This document shows, piece after piece, positions 24,130 through 35,345 of a DNA stretch of 64,000 nucleotides. This stretch comes from Margaritifera margaritifera (taxonomy: Eukaryota; Mollusca; Bivalvia; Unionida; Margaritiferidae): contig JAQPZY010001301.1 of assembly GCA_029931535.1 (NCBI GenBank), positions 930,001-994,000 on the forward strand, in the 5' to 3' direction. Positions within the stretch are counted from its first letter, which is position 1. Every line of letters starts with the position of its first letter. Position numbers and translations under genes: made by a program. The notes below the pieces were generated by a model, which worked only from the letters and a program-made list of their open reading frames with translations, was not told where the DNA came from and ran no database searches.

Positions 24130-24820
24130 CACGCTCATGGTCCCTTCTAGTGATAATCCCTCCACGCGAAGAAGCTGCGAAAGAATGTCAATTGGCTTGA
24201 CAAATGACGTGACCTCAAACTTAAAATGCATTGACCCTTAACAGCGGGCTACACACCTAAGCAGGCAGGAATAATGAACCAAATCACACAGTTCTCATGA
24301 ATTTCCTTACGCGATCGTAAATAGTTGTATTCATACATAACGATCAATGAAATTAAATTCCAAAATCCATACAATAGCCTTACACTAACATGATGCCTTA
24401 ATTTTCATTAGATTAACATTGTATAAATACGCGTGTGTTACGTAGTATTAGAATAAAAGGAAGATAGTGTTTTGGACCTAGTTTAATGAAAATATGAAGA
24501 ATTTTGATTCAAGAGTCATGACAATATACAGCGTTCTGTATCTAGTCCATAAGTTTCTGCATTCTTTTGGAAAGTGTTCAGAAACAAACACTTGTACATG
24601 TGGCAAAATTTCGGATTTTAGAGCATTTTGCATGGGTCTTTTCTACATACCTCCGACAATAAGAAGCGAAATATTGATCAACATAATGACCATCAACGCT
24701 TGACGGAGAAAAATAATTCAGCCCCTCCGCGCTCCCCCCCCCCACCCCCAATCCAAGACAAGACAACAGTACCTTGAAGAGTACATTATACGTTTGCGGT
24801 GTTTAATATTCCTCTATCTA
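24130..24820. other. AT-rich spacer
   Basis: No gene recognised. A C-run with T and A interruptions lies at about 24,735-24,750. Short open frames of 62-69 codons have no supporting features. Confidence 0.45.
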
Positions 24821-25320
24821 GATAACTGAAATTTAGGTGCAGAAACCATTTTCCTCTCTCACATGCAGAGGCCTTGACCTTTAGGCTTTTAATCTCAAAA
24901 TTTAGAGACTTTTTCCACACCCTATGTTGAAGCTAGCCACAAATGTTATGCTCAGTTCTGTGACTTAGAACTAATGTGACTTTGCGGAAACCATTCTTCG
25001 CCTTTCATTCAAGGTGGCCTTGACCGTTGAGCCTTTGACTCCGAAATTGACAGGCTCATTTCGTCCCCCCCCCCCAATGCAAGCAATCGACAAAGATTGG
25101 TAACAGAAGACGGTAATGAATTTTGAATTATTGTGCAGAAACAATATATTTCTTTTAATTACAGTGATCTGGACCACTGAGCCTTTAACTCAAAAATGGA
25201 AAGGCTCATTTCTTACCCCAAGAGCAATCCATTCACTAAGTCTGTTATTTGTAGATATTTAGGAACTTGAGTTATTGTGCGGAAACGAAACTGGTACCAG
25301 ACTGACACACAGACGACCTC
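24820..25320. repeat. degenerate tandem repeat of mollusc type
   Basis: Three diverged units of about 150 bp contain 'gccttgacc' or 'atctggacc', then 'gcctttgact' or variants, then 'aaaggctcatttc' or variants. Each has a C-rich segment ('ccccccccccaatgcaa') and 'ttattgtgcggaaac' or variants. The array ends in 'ccagactgacacacagacga', an ending I associate with dispersed bivalve repeats. It is used here as weak evidence for a molluscan source. Confidence 0.6.
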
Positions 25321-25324
25321 ATAG

Positions 25325-25896
25325 CTTAATACTCTCTGTCTCATGGCGGGCGTATACAAAAGACACAAATAAAACCAGCTTACAACAATCAGATACTCCT
25401 CGTTTACACAACATTTCATTTTCTAATCTTAAACTTGGATCTAGAGCTAATTAACTGAACAGAAAGGGTTGACTTGTCTTTATCAAATCCAGAACGTTTA
25501 AAATGGAATGAGATCTTGTAAAGCAACTGGATCATATTTTCCCACAAATTGTTTGCTTAATTATTTTCGATTTTTTCCATTTGTTGTTAACACGTTCAAA
25601 AATCAGTCTACAATTAAAACAAACAATGCGATGAATTAGTTTCATAAAACGGATACAAATGCATACGAATCTTTTTTCGTTTTAGGTTTTAGTTCCGTGT
25701 GTCTTGCACAAGATTAGGTATTGATCAGTGTGTATACTTCAAATATTACTGTGATTATACTCCAAACATTAGGGAGGTAAATTGTTTCCGCTCCAAAAAT
25801 GAATTTAATATACTTAGTAATTCGGATAGATATAATCAAATGGTGCTCATTATTCAAATACCCATAAGTCCAATAACGTCCTCCATTTTACTCCAG
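25325..25896. other. spacer before the orphan exon
   Basis: An open stretch at 25,693-25,776 with several Cys (SCTRLGIDQC) has acceptor- and donor-like borders. Its phase does not match the exon at 25,897, so it was not called. Confidence 0.35.
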
Positions 25897-26009
25897 GGGT
25901 ATATATACATACACAGTGAGTCTCGCCAGTGGCAATGGCGATAAAGTGGTACTTTTTGTGGATTCACAGAACTCGAGTAATCTTGGCTACTTCAGGATTA
26001 ACGTTGCAG
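25897..26009 (+). CDS. orphan CUB-like exon between the two units
   Basis: Candidate internal exon of 113 bp with acceptor 'ttactccag' and donor 'gtgagc', starting in phase 2 and ending in phase 1 like exon C. It encodes YTYTVSLASGNGDKVVLFVD followed by NLGYFRINVA. The end resembles a CUB C-terminal strand (hydrophobic strand, acidic turn, G-[YF]-x-[IV]) and also parallels exons C and D. It lacks Cys. Partner exons were not found between 18.7 and 28.5 kb, so it is either part of a diverged third gene or a leftover. The matching place in unit 2 would be beyond the window. Confidence 0.45.
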
Positions 26010-27610
26010 GTGAGCATATACAGAGAAATCATTTTTTATTTGTTTGTTTTGTTTTATAGAGATAAATATTTATATTCTTTATAATTTCCCTAGGATTATG
26101 ATTGGTAGAAACGTTTATTATAACTTAATTAGCGACTATTTTAAATAATGCATCATTTTTCATTTCATGTCAAGACCATTTTTCCTTTTTCAAAACTTGC
26201 ATGTAACAATTGTAGGTATAACTAGGAGATCAATCAGTTCTTTTCATCAAGGTGCGATAATAATAGCAACAGAAAGAATTGAAATTGGGAAAGAATATAC
26301 TAATTTATACATGGAAAATATGAGTGTACTATGAAATGCTAAGTTTCTTTGTACATTTTATTTGCTGTATTAGTTTCTACGTTGACCTACAAGCTACGAT
26401 ACTAAATCACATTTTGAACCCCGGTCAATAGATCAAATGAGGATAAAATATATCATTTTGTCTCCACATACGTCCTTCAGAGCAGTTGATAAACTGAACT
26501 TTTCAAAGACAGTAGATATTATGGATTGTTTCACATAAAACTCGTGAACCAAAGCTTTTTATTCAGTAGCCATCTTTGTTATAAAAAGACCCGTACTCTT
26601 TCCGATAAACCCACATAGTTGCAAAAACGGTCCAGCATATTTTCCCCTTAGAGTTCATTTAACTTCGAGGATAATTAAAACTTGTGTCACTGTTCAATTT
26701 TACGCTTGTGCATTTAGGTCATTTCGTTTGCCAAGCAAAGTGGTATATGATTCTGTGTTTTATAATTTTCCCCTATAAACGGGTAGCATTTCTAAACACA
26801 CACGATTAGAATATATAACAAAATGCACATTAAAAAAAAGAGAAAAAGGAGACAACAATAAGAGTGAGATATGTAATTCTTCTTATTATATTTCTTTTTA
26901 CCAATTAGTGTATCTCTATCTACACCGATCTGATTAAACCTGAGATCTTCGACAAAGCGGATAATGAAGGAAAATGACGGAAACACACGTTATTTTGACG
27001 TTTGGATTCCATTTCTACTTGCTCAGAAAAAGCGTTGTATTTTGTGTTTTGGAGAGTTATCATAATGATATGTTCAGAATAATGTTTTCAGGTGTCGGCA
27101 AAAAAAATGGTTTTGTTAAAGTAAACTCATTTTCCTGCAGATCATTACCATGCAACGAAATTGTTATTCTTTGATAACTTTATTGATGTGGATCAATGAC
27201 AGTTTTAGTTTTTCAGCATTGAGACTACATTGAATTATTAGTATATTCCCACGTGATTTCTCCTCATTAAAAGCTTTTTCATCCAAGATTATAAATTTCT
27301 TTGTGGATAATTATTGCAAAAGTCTTGACCACATCAAAACATTCATTAATATTTCAAAGGAAGTTTGATATGTGTCGCTAAATATACATTAATTGTTCCT
27401 ATTATTGCCATATTAAAGTGCCTGAAATATTTGTTTTTTATATGCTATCACATGCATTGTGCATTTTTTAAAGACATTTAATATATTCAGTGCCATTACT
27501 CACAAAATATTTTAAATGTATATTTTGTATCATAAGCTTTTAGTATAAATAGAACTTTACAAATATGTTTTCCTCCTACAAAGACTTTCAAATTTAATTA
27601 CTAAGATAAA
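26010..27610. other. AT-rich spacer
   Basis: No gene is confidently seen. A 66-codon plus frame (26,974-27,174) contains a possible acceptor ('gttttcag' near 27,091) leading to a short open tail and stop. It could be a terminal exon but nothing supports it further. Confidence 0.4.
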
Positions 27611-27623
27611 ATAAGTCCTTGAC

Positions 27624-27757
27624 CACCCCCCCCCCCCCTCCCAACAAAAGAAGAACAAAATCCTGCTAAATTATATAGTTCATCCAGGCTGATCAGATGG
27701 TGGGAACGGAACCTGCAATCTGGTCACGAGTTCAACGCCTGTGCCACTGGGCCTAAT
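27624..27757 (-). mobile_element. tRNA-derived SINE-like fragment
   Basis: Read on the minus strand, the sequence begins with an A-box-like 'taggcccagtgg'. It then has a tRNA-like arm ('cgttgaactcgtgacc') and a B-box-like 'ggttccgttcc', spaced as in a tRNA-related polymerase III promoter. It runs into a short body and a G-run (C-run at 27,625-27,638 on the plus strand). Bivalve SINEs often have such heads. It is a single copy here and its tail and target duplications were not resolved. Confidence 0.45.
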
Positions 27758-27759
27758 GG

Positions 27760-28540
27760 TTTTCAAGTAATCTGCAGGACCAGGGCCACGGGGAGAGGGT
27801 AATCAAAGACCCAATAATCCATGCTGACTGCAAAGATTAAAACTTTTCGTAATGCCAGGTAAGCTTAGACACTTTAAGAGTGAGGCTATGAACAGTTATG
27901 AATTAGGATCTAGTTCCCATGGGGGTTGGAAGACATCTAGGGGACAATGCTGGTTGTCCTTTTTATCCTGAAAAGACAGGGATCCTATTGGCAGAGAATG
28001 AAGCTTGACGACACTAATATAAATAGAGAATGTATGAAGATTTTCTTCCCTCTGCAGAGTTTCAACACGCATCCGAATATATATTTAGAAGCTGCCACAT
28101 GTCAACTACATAGGTGAGCGATATTAAATCAACTTGGGCCTCTTGTTTACACTAATAACAACAAATTACCTTTGCTGCCTATGATACTATATTCGTGGAT
28201 CTGTGTTGAATGTGCAGATTAGCTTGATTTTCATAGCAAAGCGCAAATTTTCTGAGCAAACAAAAGTACGTGCTTCGCGTCACTTTTTCGCGATATATGT
28301 GCCTAAAACGGGTTACATATAAAAGCTACCTTAATCATCAGTTTCGCAACGGCTTGTCACAGGATAATTTTGACATGCCAGGAAAGAATGTATGCAGAAG
28401 TTGAAACTCTGATCCAAGTCTCGGAGCATAAAAAAGAAATATTCTCCCCTGATATTACAGCTAATGTTCCTATCCCCACTTTGAAACTGGTGCACTGCTC
28501 AATTATATTTAATTAGTGGTCTGGTTCCGAGATGGATATG
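27760..28540. other. spacer between duplicated units
   Basis: About 27,760-28,080 has a more balanced base composition and may be part of an unidentified repeat. No gene is recognised. Confidence 0.35.
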
Positions 28541-28544
28541 AACT

Positions 28545-29049
28545 TATAAATGGTGAGAGTTTAGGGCGAAAAAGTTTGCATATTTTATGTTTTTTGTAAT
28601 TTCATTGGCAATTGAATCTGGTATTGTCCTATTTCTTTTGCTTTTCATCATTTTTAAATTGCATATAAGTTTCTATGGGCTAATATAAGATACGAGATAT
28701 GCTTACTGTCTTATCTCTCATCTGAGAAATACAGCTGTACCAGCTGTATATAGAATCATTTTCATTACATAAAATTGCCACAAAATCATTCTCACCTTGT
28801 TGTCACTATCTCCAACTTATGAATATTTTTGAAGTGTCACTTAAAGGGTTTCAAAATTATATTGACAGTTTGAATGCGAAATTCAGGAGTTAAATGCTGC
28901 CTCACTTAACTCAATATTTTTATTTTGTTTCCGCTACCAATAAAGTATATCAATTTATTCATTTATTTGGATGCATTCATTTGTTTATTTCGATTTGAAT
29001 TGAATAGATGTTGAACCGGAAACATTCCTATTCTCTAGGTTTATGGGCT

Positions 29050-29112
<63 letters not shown>

Positions 29113-29141
29113 GCACTTAAATATTCTCCTCTCCTTTAAAG
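28545..29141. other. start of duplicated unit 2
   Basis: Alignable by eye with about 250-785, including the region before exon A ('gaaacattcct' at 676 and 29,015). It contains the (AT)n tract listed next. No upstream exon was found. Confidence 0.55.
29052..29109. repeat. (AT)n tract just upstream of exon A, unit 2
   Basis: About 58 bp of AT, ending 32 bp before the exon A acceptor and so overlapping the usual branch-point zone. Unit 1 lacks it. Confidence 0.93.
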
Positions 29142-29258
29142 ACATCAACAGTAGCAGCGTTTACGAGGGCAGTACTATCACTATTGAAGCATATTGGTCG
29201 CACAAGCTGAATGCGGTTTCATACTCTATCAACTTCACCTTTTTTGCGACATATTCAA
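29142..29258 (+). CDS. exon A, unit 2: extracellular beta-rich segment
   Basis: Internal exon of 117 bp with acceptor 'cctttaaag' and donor 'gtaagt', phase 1 at both ends, as in unit 1. It encodes SSVYEGSTITIEAYW and ends SINFTFFATYS, keeping the sequon NFT. Differences from unit 1 cluster in the middle (SHKLNAVSY against YNVYYSASF). The leftover A joins CT of exon B to give Thr. The following intron has since been split by a 7.2 kb insertion. Confidence 0.72.
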
Positions 29259-29886
29259 GTAAGTACTCAAATATAGTTTATACTAATTGCATAGATAATC
29301 GATTTGTTCATTTGTTTTCAAAGTGCATGAATGTCTTTAAAAACATAGTGAGATATGATTCCTATTAGCCGCAATATTGCTACTAACATTTAAAATGTAT
29401 TATATGATTTTGTTATTGTATGATAATTTATTTTGATGAAGTGACAATATTGGAGTGCGTATACCTTAATAACAATTTCACAATCTGTCAATTTGTAATT
29501 CACAGTCAAGGACTGTTGACATGGCATGGCAGGATAGCGTGTGCGCAAGCAGTTGGTAACTTTAGAGAAGAATTATCAAAAGGCTAGCAACGATTAGCCA
29601 TTTTTCACTAAGCAGCTATTCTTACCAAACGAAGTAATCAAAACACCGTATAGCGTGTATTTATCTCGGTCGCACATTTTCTGGTGAATGTTTCAGTCGA
29701 ATTTTGCAAACTCATAAAGTTGCATTCTGCGTAATTTTGCATTGCCAAATTTCGAACGGCAACCATTAACTTTACCTTTGTATCACTTATGTTCTAAGGC
29801 GTAAACTACGTCCGTGAAATAATTCCAAATATTCTCCTCAAAGAACAGGTCAAAAGACTTGACTGAGATACGAATGAGATTTAAAT
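29259..29886. other. intron A-B, unit 2, left part
   Basis: Alignable with 903-1,500 of unit 1, for example 'caaaacaccgtata' at 1,270 and 29,639. The homology stops near 29,880, where the GC-richer insertion begins. Confidence 0.6.
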
Positions 29887-29891
29887 CAGCA

Positions 29892-29987
29892 GGGTGGGCG
29901 GAAAAACCGTATCGTGAGCTTGGGGAGGAGGGTCCACGGCGGTTATTTCCCACGCGGAGCTCTCCCCAGGGCACGCTATGGGGTTTA
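29892..29987. repeat. left terminal inverted repeat of 7.2 kb element
   Basis: It begins 'gggtgggcgg' and ends with 'gcacgctatggggttt'. It matches the reverse complement of 37,038-37,111 in the outer 10 bp and in an inner block ('cgcggagctctccccagggc' against 'cgcggaactctgccccgagc'), with an insertion between them. Confidence 0.62.
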
Positions 29988-30019
29988 AAGAGACACACCC
30001 ACCCACCCAGGGCCCAATC

Positions 30020-30780
30020 CGAAAATTGGACCTAAAAATGTTGGAACTGCTGCAGTCCAAGGAGTCCAAGGTCTCATTTAACCTAGACCAGCTAGTGCCA
30101 CAACCAGCGCCTATTCCCAGAAACTTAGACCGGGGTTGGCACAGCTTCTGAGATGTTAAAATGATGAATTTAGGGTACATGGGCAGCGCAAATCTACATC
30201 ACGTTTCGCGTCGAGAAGAATGCTCCGTTGGAGCTCGAGGACCTCGACATCATGCCTAGTATAGAGTCTGAGGCGGCCGCTTTATCCTGGACATCCAGAT
30301 AAGCGACGCGCGCGCGCGACCGCCATCACGCAGGTCTCACCCCAGATAGAAAATACTCCATCAGCGTTAAGTTTCTCTCTCAAGGTAGGAACGTGGGTGA
30401 ACGGGACATAACGGACAAGTTCGACCCAGTAATAGTGGACGCGCGTAGAAACGGCAAAATGGCCACAATCGCGCGTACCACGCAGCAAGGGCATCAACAG
30501 GCTCTACTACAATAACGCTTACTCAGTGGTTGCAGATGTATACGGCATCTACGAAATGCGGGAGCACGGCCTCAGCAACCTGCCCCTCTCAGGGACAGTG
30601 ATTTGAACTGCGTAGCGCGGAGGTTGATGAAACACCTTAATAACACCGCCAAAGGGAAGGGCCTGACAGAGGCCTGCCACAATAAGATGGAGGTGTAGGA
30701 AAGGCGGGTCCACGAAACAGGAGCAATCATCAACGACCGTATAACAACGCAGCTTACATGCCTAAGAACGAGCCGGACTG
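30020..30780 (+). pseudogene. N-terminal coding remnant upstream of helicase
   Basis: Open patches in shifting frames on the plus strand include MLELLQSKESKVSF near 30,035, YYNNAYSVVADVYGIYEMRE near 30,500 and VARRLMKHL near 30,615. They read as one older protein broken by stops and indels. It sits directly before the helicase and may be its N-terminal part. The family was not identified. Confidence 0.42.
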
Positions 30781-30831
30781 ATGTACTGGGCTCGACAGCC
30801 TCCAGTGTTAGCCATGCACCACCTTTCCTAC

Positions 30832-31760
30832 CTTAACGTCGGCTAAGGCACTGGAAAGTCCATACGCACGATTGTCCTCTTTCGTGCAGACAGTATCGGG
30901 GCTACTTCGGTTGGAGCGGCCAAAAAGAGTGGACCCCAGAATGCATGGGAGAAATATGTATCCTGCGGGTAATTATTTGGGATGAGTTCTCCACAGCCCC
31001 CTGCCACATTCTCGGGATCTTTCTTAGATGGCTAGAGCTGCGAGTAGAGTAGGTCATTTACTATGATGATCATAGCCAGCCCCCGCCCATTGGCAGAAAT
31101 CCGCGGCATGACTGACTGCGTGAGACCGTGGAACGTGAGGACTGCTACGAAGAAGGCCGAAAGACTATTCCGCCAATGACAAGGTCTTCAACAGTCTATA
31201 AAAGAGAATGCGCCTCAAATCTGACAGGTGTCCAATGCCAAAAGACGCGCAAGTCCCTATCCACCTGTCGCGACTGGAGTTAATTTCTGGAGCAGTGGAG
31301 GCTGGCAGACACACTCGTGGGTACCAATATAGCGTTGCAGCACTGGCCCAGCAATTCTTATTCATCTGTCACAAAAAAGCACTTTCCAGACTGGTAGGTT
31401 TCACTCTAGTACCGCCCAAAGGACAGCCAACACCATGTAATCGTTTTTACAGTTCCAGGGACTTACGAGTAGCAATTGCTTGTGCTCAACGGCATCATGG
31501 ACGTGATCATTTCTGTAGCCCAGCAGGCCAAAGAGGATCCAGACTGGAGCCTTGGCTATGCCATCATGGTACACAGCTCCCAGGGGCTTACCATCGAAAA
31601 TCCGCAGAAGGCAGTCATTGTCGACGACCAATTACAATAATCCAATCTTGGGTATTTGTCTGTGTCTCGCACACGGCGTACCTGTCTCAACTCGAGCATG
31701 TCGCTTTGCCTCAGGCTCAGAGCGCCGACGTTCAGCGAGCGCCTACTGAGCAGAAAATCC
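30832..31760 (+). pseudogene. SF1-type helicase remnant
   Basis: Helicase motifs occur in order. The Walker A-like GTGKS (30,838-30,862) has one stop where a residue should be. Walker B-like VIIWDE follows near 30,970. A motif-III-like YYDDHSQPPP follows near 31,060. Near 31,570 comes YAIMVHSSQGLTIE, the motif V/VI region characteristic of UvrD/Pif1-type SF1 helicases. About 40 codons later, SNLGYLSVSRT carries the final arginine-containing motif. At least three frameshifts and several stops make it inactive. It presumably unwound the element's own DNA. Confidence 0.62.
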
Positions 31761-32077
31761 GCAAGGGTCGCGTTGTAACCCTTACAGACGTGTTCAAAGT
31801 CGACAACGTTCTCCACCGTAAGCAACAAAAAGAGAACAGCTATGCCCCCTGCAACATTGATATGCTCTGGGACAACGATCGAAAAGACACGCGACAGTTT
31901 AGTGTAGACCGCCTGGACAACGCGCAAGGACACTCGAAAGGCAATGTAAGGTTGACTTGTTTGGAGTGCACCGGCAAAAGAGTGGCTGCACCGCTTGTCC
32001 TGCAGCAAAAGTACAGCAAGATAGTGGTTTCAACCTCAGTGACAAGTATGTTGAAAGAGGACCCGGTCTGGTGGTAG
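31760..32077 (+). pseudogene. HNH-type zinc module fused after helicase
   Basis: The end of the longest open frame in the window (31,208-32,077, 289 codons) contains APCNIDMLW, then SVDRLDNAQGHSKGNVRLTC and LEC. The order C..C - D-R-[LI]-D-N - G-H - G-N-[VT] - C..C is that of zinc-containing HNH nucleases. The first expected Cys is Tyr here. The earlier part of the same open frame does not follow the helicase, so the frame is a chance join. Confidence 0.6.
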
Positions 32078-32089
32078 TTGTCTGTAAGG

Positions 32090-32517
32090 GGGCACAACCT
32101 TCAGCTCTTGACGCGCAAACGCGCGCTTAGGCTCTGCGTTGTTGTTGCTAAGCAATTAATATAGTACATGTGGGCAGTTCTTAGCAACCGCACGCTGTAG
32201 CCTGTATACCTTTATGGGACCACACAGGGTTGTTGGCACCATGTTATCCTCCTTCCAGCTCTCCCGGTGCATATAGGTACAGCACCAATGTATATGAGAG
32301 CAGGTGTTTCTCTTCAAGGCCAATCTGCCGCTTCACAGACATGAATTACATCAGCAGTTATTTTACCCGTTAGCCGCGTTATCTCTCCGTTTAGAGTTGC
32401 CATAAACGGCAGGCATCCGTTGCACCTATTCAGTGATGCGCTTTTTAGTCTCGCTTTCCGCGGTTCCCGCTTTAAGTAGCATCTCCTGGGGGTACTGGGG
32501 TCCAAACAGCAGCTCGG
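32090..32517. other. region between the helicase/HNH and minus-strand remnants
   Basis: Mostly noncoding or decayed. A short minus-strand frame (32,314-32,505) may be the decayed end of the neighbouring minus-strand protein. Confidence 0.35.
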
Positions 32518-32960
32518 CTAGAGAATGGTTGAACCTCTCCACCATTCACTGCGATTGGTGGACGCCGACTTGCCCTGCGTCACATTCACGACGTGTTTGG
32601 CCAAGAGCTGCGACACGGCACCCGTAAGCTCCAGGCCGAGTTCAACCTGCAGCAGTTTGGGCCATTTGTGGGGCCCCGCTTGTAGATGCGTGCCAACGCG
32701 AGGACGTATAAACATTAGAAAGCTCTTCAGCCTTCAGTTTGTTTAGCTTTCTTTCATTAAGGTCATCGAGACGCTCAGTTTGCTTACGTTGGAATTCAGC
32801 CTGCCCAGGTTTTAATTTTTTCATTACTTGGTCGTGGCGGACGAGTTCTTCGTCGGATCCTTTTTTAGCTGAGAGAAGAGATAGTTTGAACCATAAAATG
32901 CAAGTGCGTTAACAACTGCCCCGCCCACGACCATTATACTAACTGCTGGGGCCATCAGAC
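32518..32960 (-). pseudogene. membrane/coiled-coil protein remnant on minus strand
   Basis: Starting near 32,958 the minus strand reads VGGAVVNALAFYGSNYLFSQ, a hydrophobic, probably membrane-spanning segment. After a frameshift it continues as KKLKPGQAEFQRKQTERLDD, a charged helical stretch likely to form a coiled coil. A further open frame follows to 32,518. Small proteins with this arrangement recur in eukaryotic virus-like elements as far as I recall, but I cannot name the family. It is opposite in direction to the helicase. Confidence 0.5.
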
Positions 32961-33549
32961 GGCTGTGATGATATAACCAGGAATGATGCCTTGTTTAATT
33001 AGCATATCCAACGTCGAAAGGCTCAGCTCTGGTTGGTTAGAGCCTTTACTGCATCTTCGAAGTTTAAGTGGCAAGGTCGGCTGGTTTCATTCTTAACAAG
33101 CGTTTGCAATCATCGCATGCATAACTTCAAGGCCGCCGATTACTTACTCATGGTAAAGGAGGTTTCGAAGGTCTTTTGTGTACGGTGGTGTTGACATCTT
33201 GCGTTTCGTAAACTACTATATGAAATGCTTCAGGCGTGCGTCTAATAGTGGGTGTTGACACCTGCGGTGCTTGTCGTTCCGACTGGTCCGCTGCTTTTGC
33301 TGCCGCTTTTGGTGTGGATAGCAGCGGTATAAGGTGAACTCGAGGCCAGCCACAAAATTTCTAGCGCGACCCAGGAAACATAAGATGCCATCTCGCTATC
33401 TCGCTCTTGTGCAGCCTTTGTTGCTTGTACTGGAGAGGAGTAAGTGTCGGCTTTGTTTCATCACCTTAGAATGTCATGTTACCAGGAACAACTCTAGCTG
33501 TGCTTTTGATCTCAGTGACCTGCATTACTTCCTGAGATGGTAGCGCTTA

Positions 33550-34520
33550 CTATTCCGACGTTGGTACTGCTGAAGGTTGTACTGTAACTGCGCTTTCCTG
33601 CGGACGTGGTAGGGTCGCAGCCCACCTCTTCATGTTTTGTAGGCTGCTGCTGCTGTGCATGAACTGCGGGCCTTGCTAGGCCACTTGTGCGGGCATTCTT
33701 GTCACGTTGACATCGACACTGGTGCCTACCGCCATGTCGTCGCTCGTCACCTGAATATTGTTGTTATACCCTATAAAGGTGCCAGTTTTAAGACCCATGA
33801 CCAAAGGATTAAATGAAGGCCAACGCCAAGGACGTAATCAAGTTTGCTTCTGTTGTCTGCTATCGATTTGTGGTATCTGTCGATAGACGTTGTTATGTCG
33901 TCTCCGCTGGTGATTACAGAGTTTCCAAGCGCAAGAAACTTGTTTTGCACGTCGAAGATCTTTCGTGTTCCAATGTTTGAAGTATGCATCAGACTTTGTG
34001 CGCTAAGGATTGCTCAAACATATGCCCCGACGCTATTGTTGAGACTCTCTACCCCGGTTTTGGTAAAGCCTTGTAACTTTTCCAGCATGCAATACACAAA
34101 CCCATTTTAGTATCAACGTTCTGGGCAACATATTCAACGTGCCAGGCTTCATTGCTTGTTGGTCCGTTAAACGTATTATGGAAGGGGTCCCATATGCTGG
34201 GTCCATAGCAACCTATACCGCCGACATAAACATATAACCTGCTCAGCTCGTTGTTTTGACCATGCTTCTACCCCCAGTCCGTGTTCTTATCCACATTAAA
34301 CCCGTTACAGAAGCGCTCATAGGGATGGCGAAGTGTGGACATCGCTTGCAGTCCGTCTAAACGGGTCATAAAGGTTCATTATGGCGGTACAGCCGTTCCG
34401 GATAACTTCTCAACTAGCTTTGCGTCTGTGTTTTCCGGGGGAGACACCACAGCCGACGGAATTCTTAGCCACTCTAACCATCTTTGGCTTTCGCAATTGG
34501 AAATCTCTCTAAAAGCAAGA
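33550..34520 (-). pseudogene. minus-strand coding remnants, unknown protein
   Basis: Two coherent minus-strand stretches are seen. About 34,085-34,520 contains VYVGGIGCYGPSIWDPFHNT with two stops. About 33,550-33,990 contains FDVQNKFLALGNSVITSGDD. Both are polar and lack recognised motifs. Spacing suggests one or two structural genes of the element. Confidence 0.4.
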
Positions 34521-34527
34521 TAAAGTC

Positions 34528-34959
34528 ATGTGGGAGCAACCAGATATAGACAAAGAACACGAATTATTAATATGCCTGCCGATCCTGATATCGACGACGA
34601 AGTATTGGATGCTCGCGAAACAAGTACAATACATCGACAGGAAATACAAACCACTATTGAAAGAATATCTGCGCTACCATGAGGTTGACACGCCCTGGTT
34701 CACATTGGAGTGGAACGATGATGAAAAACAGATAGACACTGAGCACTGGAGCCGCCCAAAGCACCCTAATCCAACCCGCGGTCAGCTAGGGGTAATTGCG
34801 CTTTCATTGTCGGAACAAAAGCCAAAAGTACAGCCCCCGGGCAGTCGCAGGCGTGATTGCTACCACAGTGACAATACGGTATTTCGCGCTGCGCCTTTGA
34901 CAAATACCTCGTCGGCAATAACCTTTCCTTCAGGGTATGTAACGCCCTCGATCACTTAA
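34528..34959 (+). other. open frame near right half of 7.2 kb element
   Basis: A 143-codon plus frame opens MWEQPDIDKEHELLICLP. The family is not recognised. Neighbouring frames also contain coding-like pieces, so it may be an out-of-frame reading of a decayed gene. Confidence 0.3.
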
Positions 34960-35345
34960 CTCACCAAACCAAAAAACCGTGTGATCTTCGAAAAAGATAT
35001 GTTTTGTCACATTACAGTGATCGGTCAAAAAAAACAACAAGAAAAAAACAAAACAAGCTGGATGTGACTCTTAGTGAGCATGCTGGTGGGCGTATTACAC
35101 ACCTTGCCATTTCCGGATTTTCGGATCTAATGATATTAACGAAACTGAGATTTTCTTTCATCTCATCACCGACTTGCAGTACGCCACAGCGACAAGTTAG
35201 AAGTACGTACTAGTATGGCGGCTACCCCCTCCCCCACGTCTCGAATTGGTGGTCCGCCGTAGAGCAGAGGTTCGCGAGGAGATCTTAAAAGTTCTGACAG
35301 GAATTTCATAATAAGCTGTGTTTTTGGCCTTTTAAGTAGCAGAAA

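Noticed and set aside
25693..25776. Cys-containing exon candidate before the orphan CUB-like exon
   Set aside because: It ends in phase 0, which does not join the phase required at 25,897, and no counterpart is seen.
27624..27757. Functional tRNA gene
   Set aside because: The boxes are degenerate and no cloverleaf with paired acceptor stem can be drawn. SINE origin fits better.
31208..31760. Left part of the longest open frame (289 codons) as a real gene
   Set aside because: The helicase motifs of this region are in other frames. Only the last part of the frame carries the HNH motif, so the left part is an accident of GC-rich sequence.
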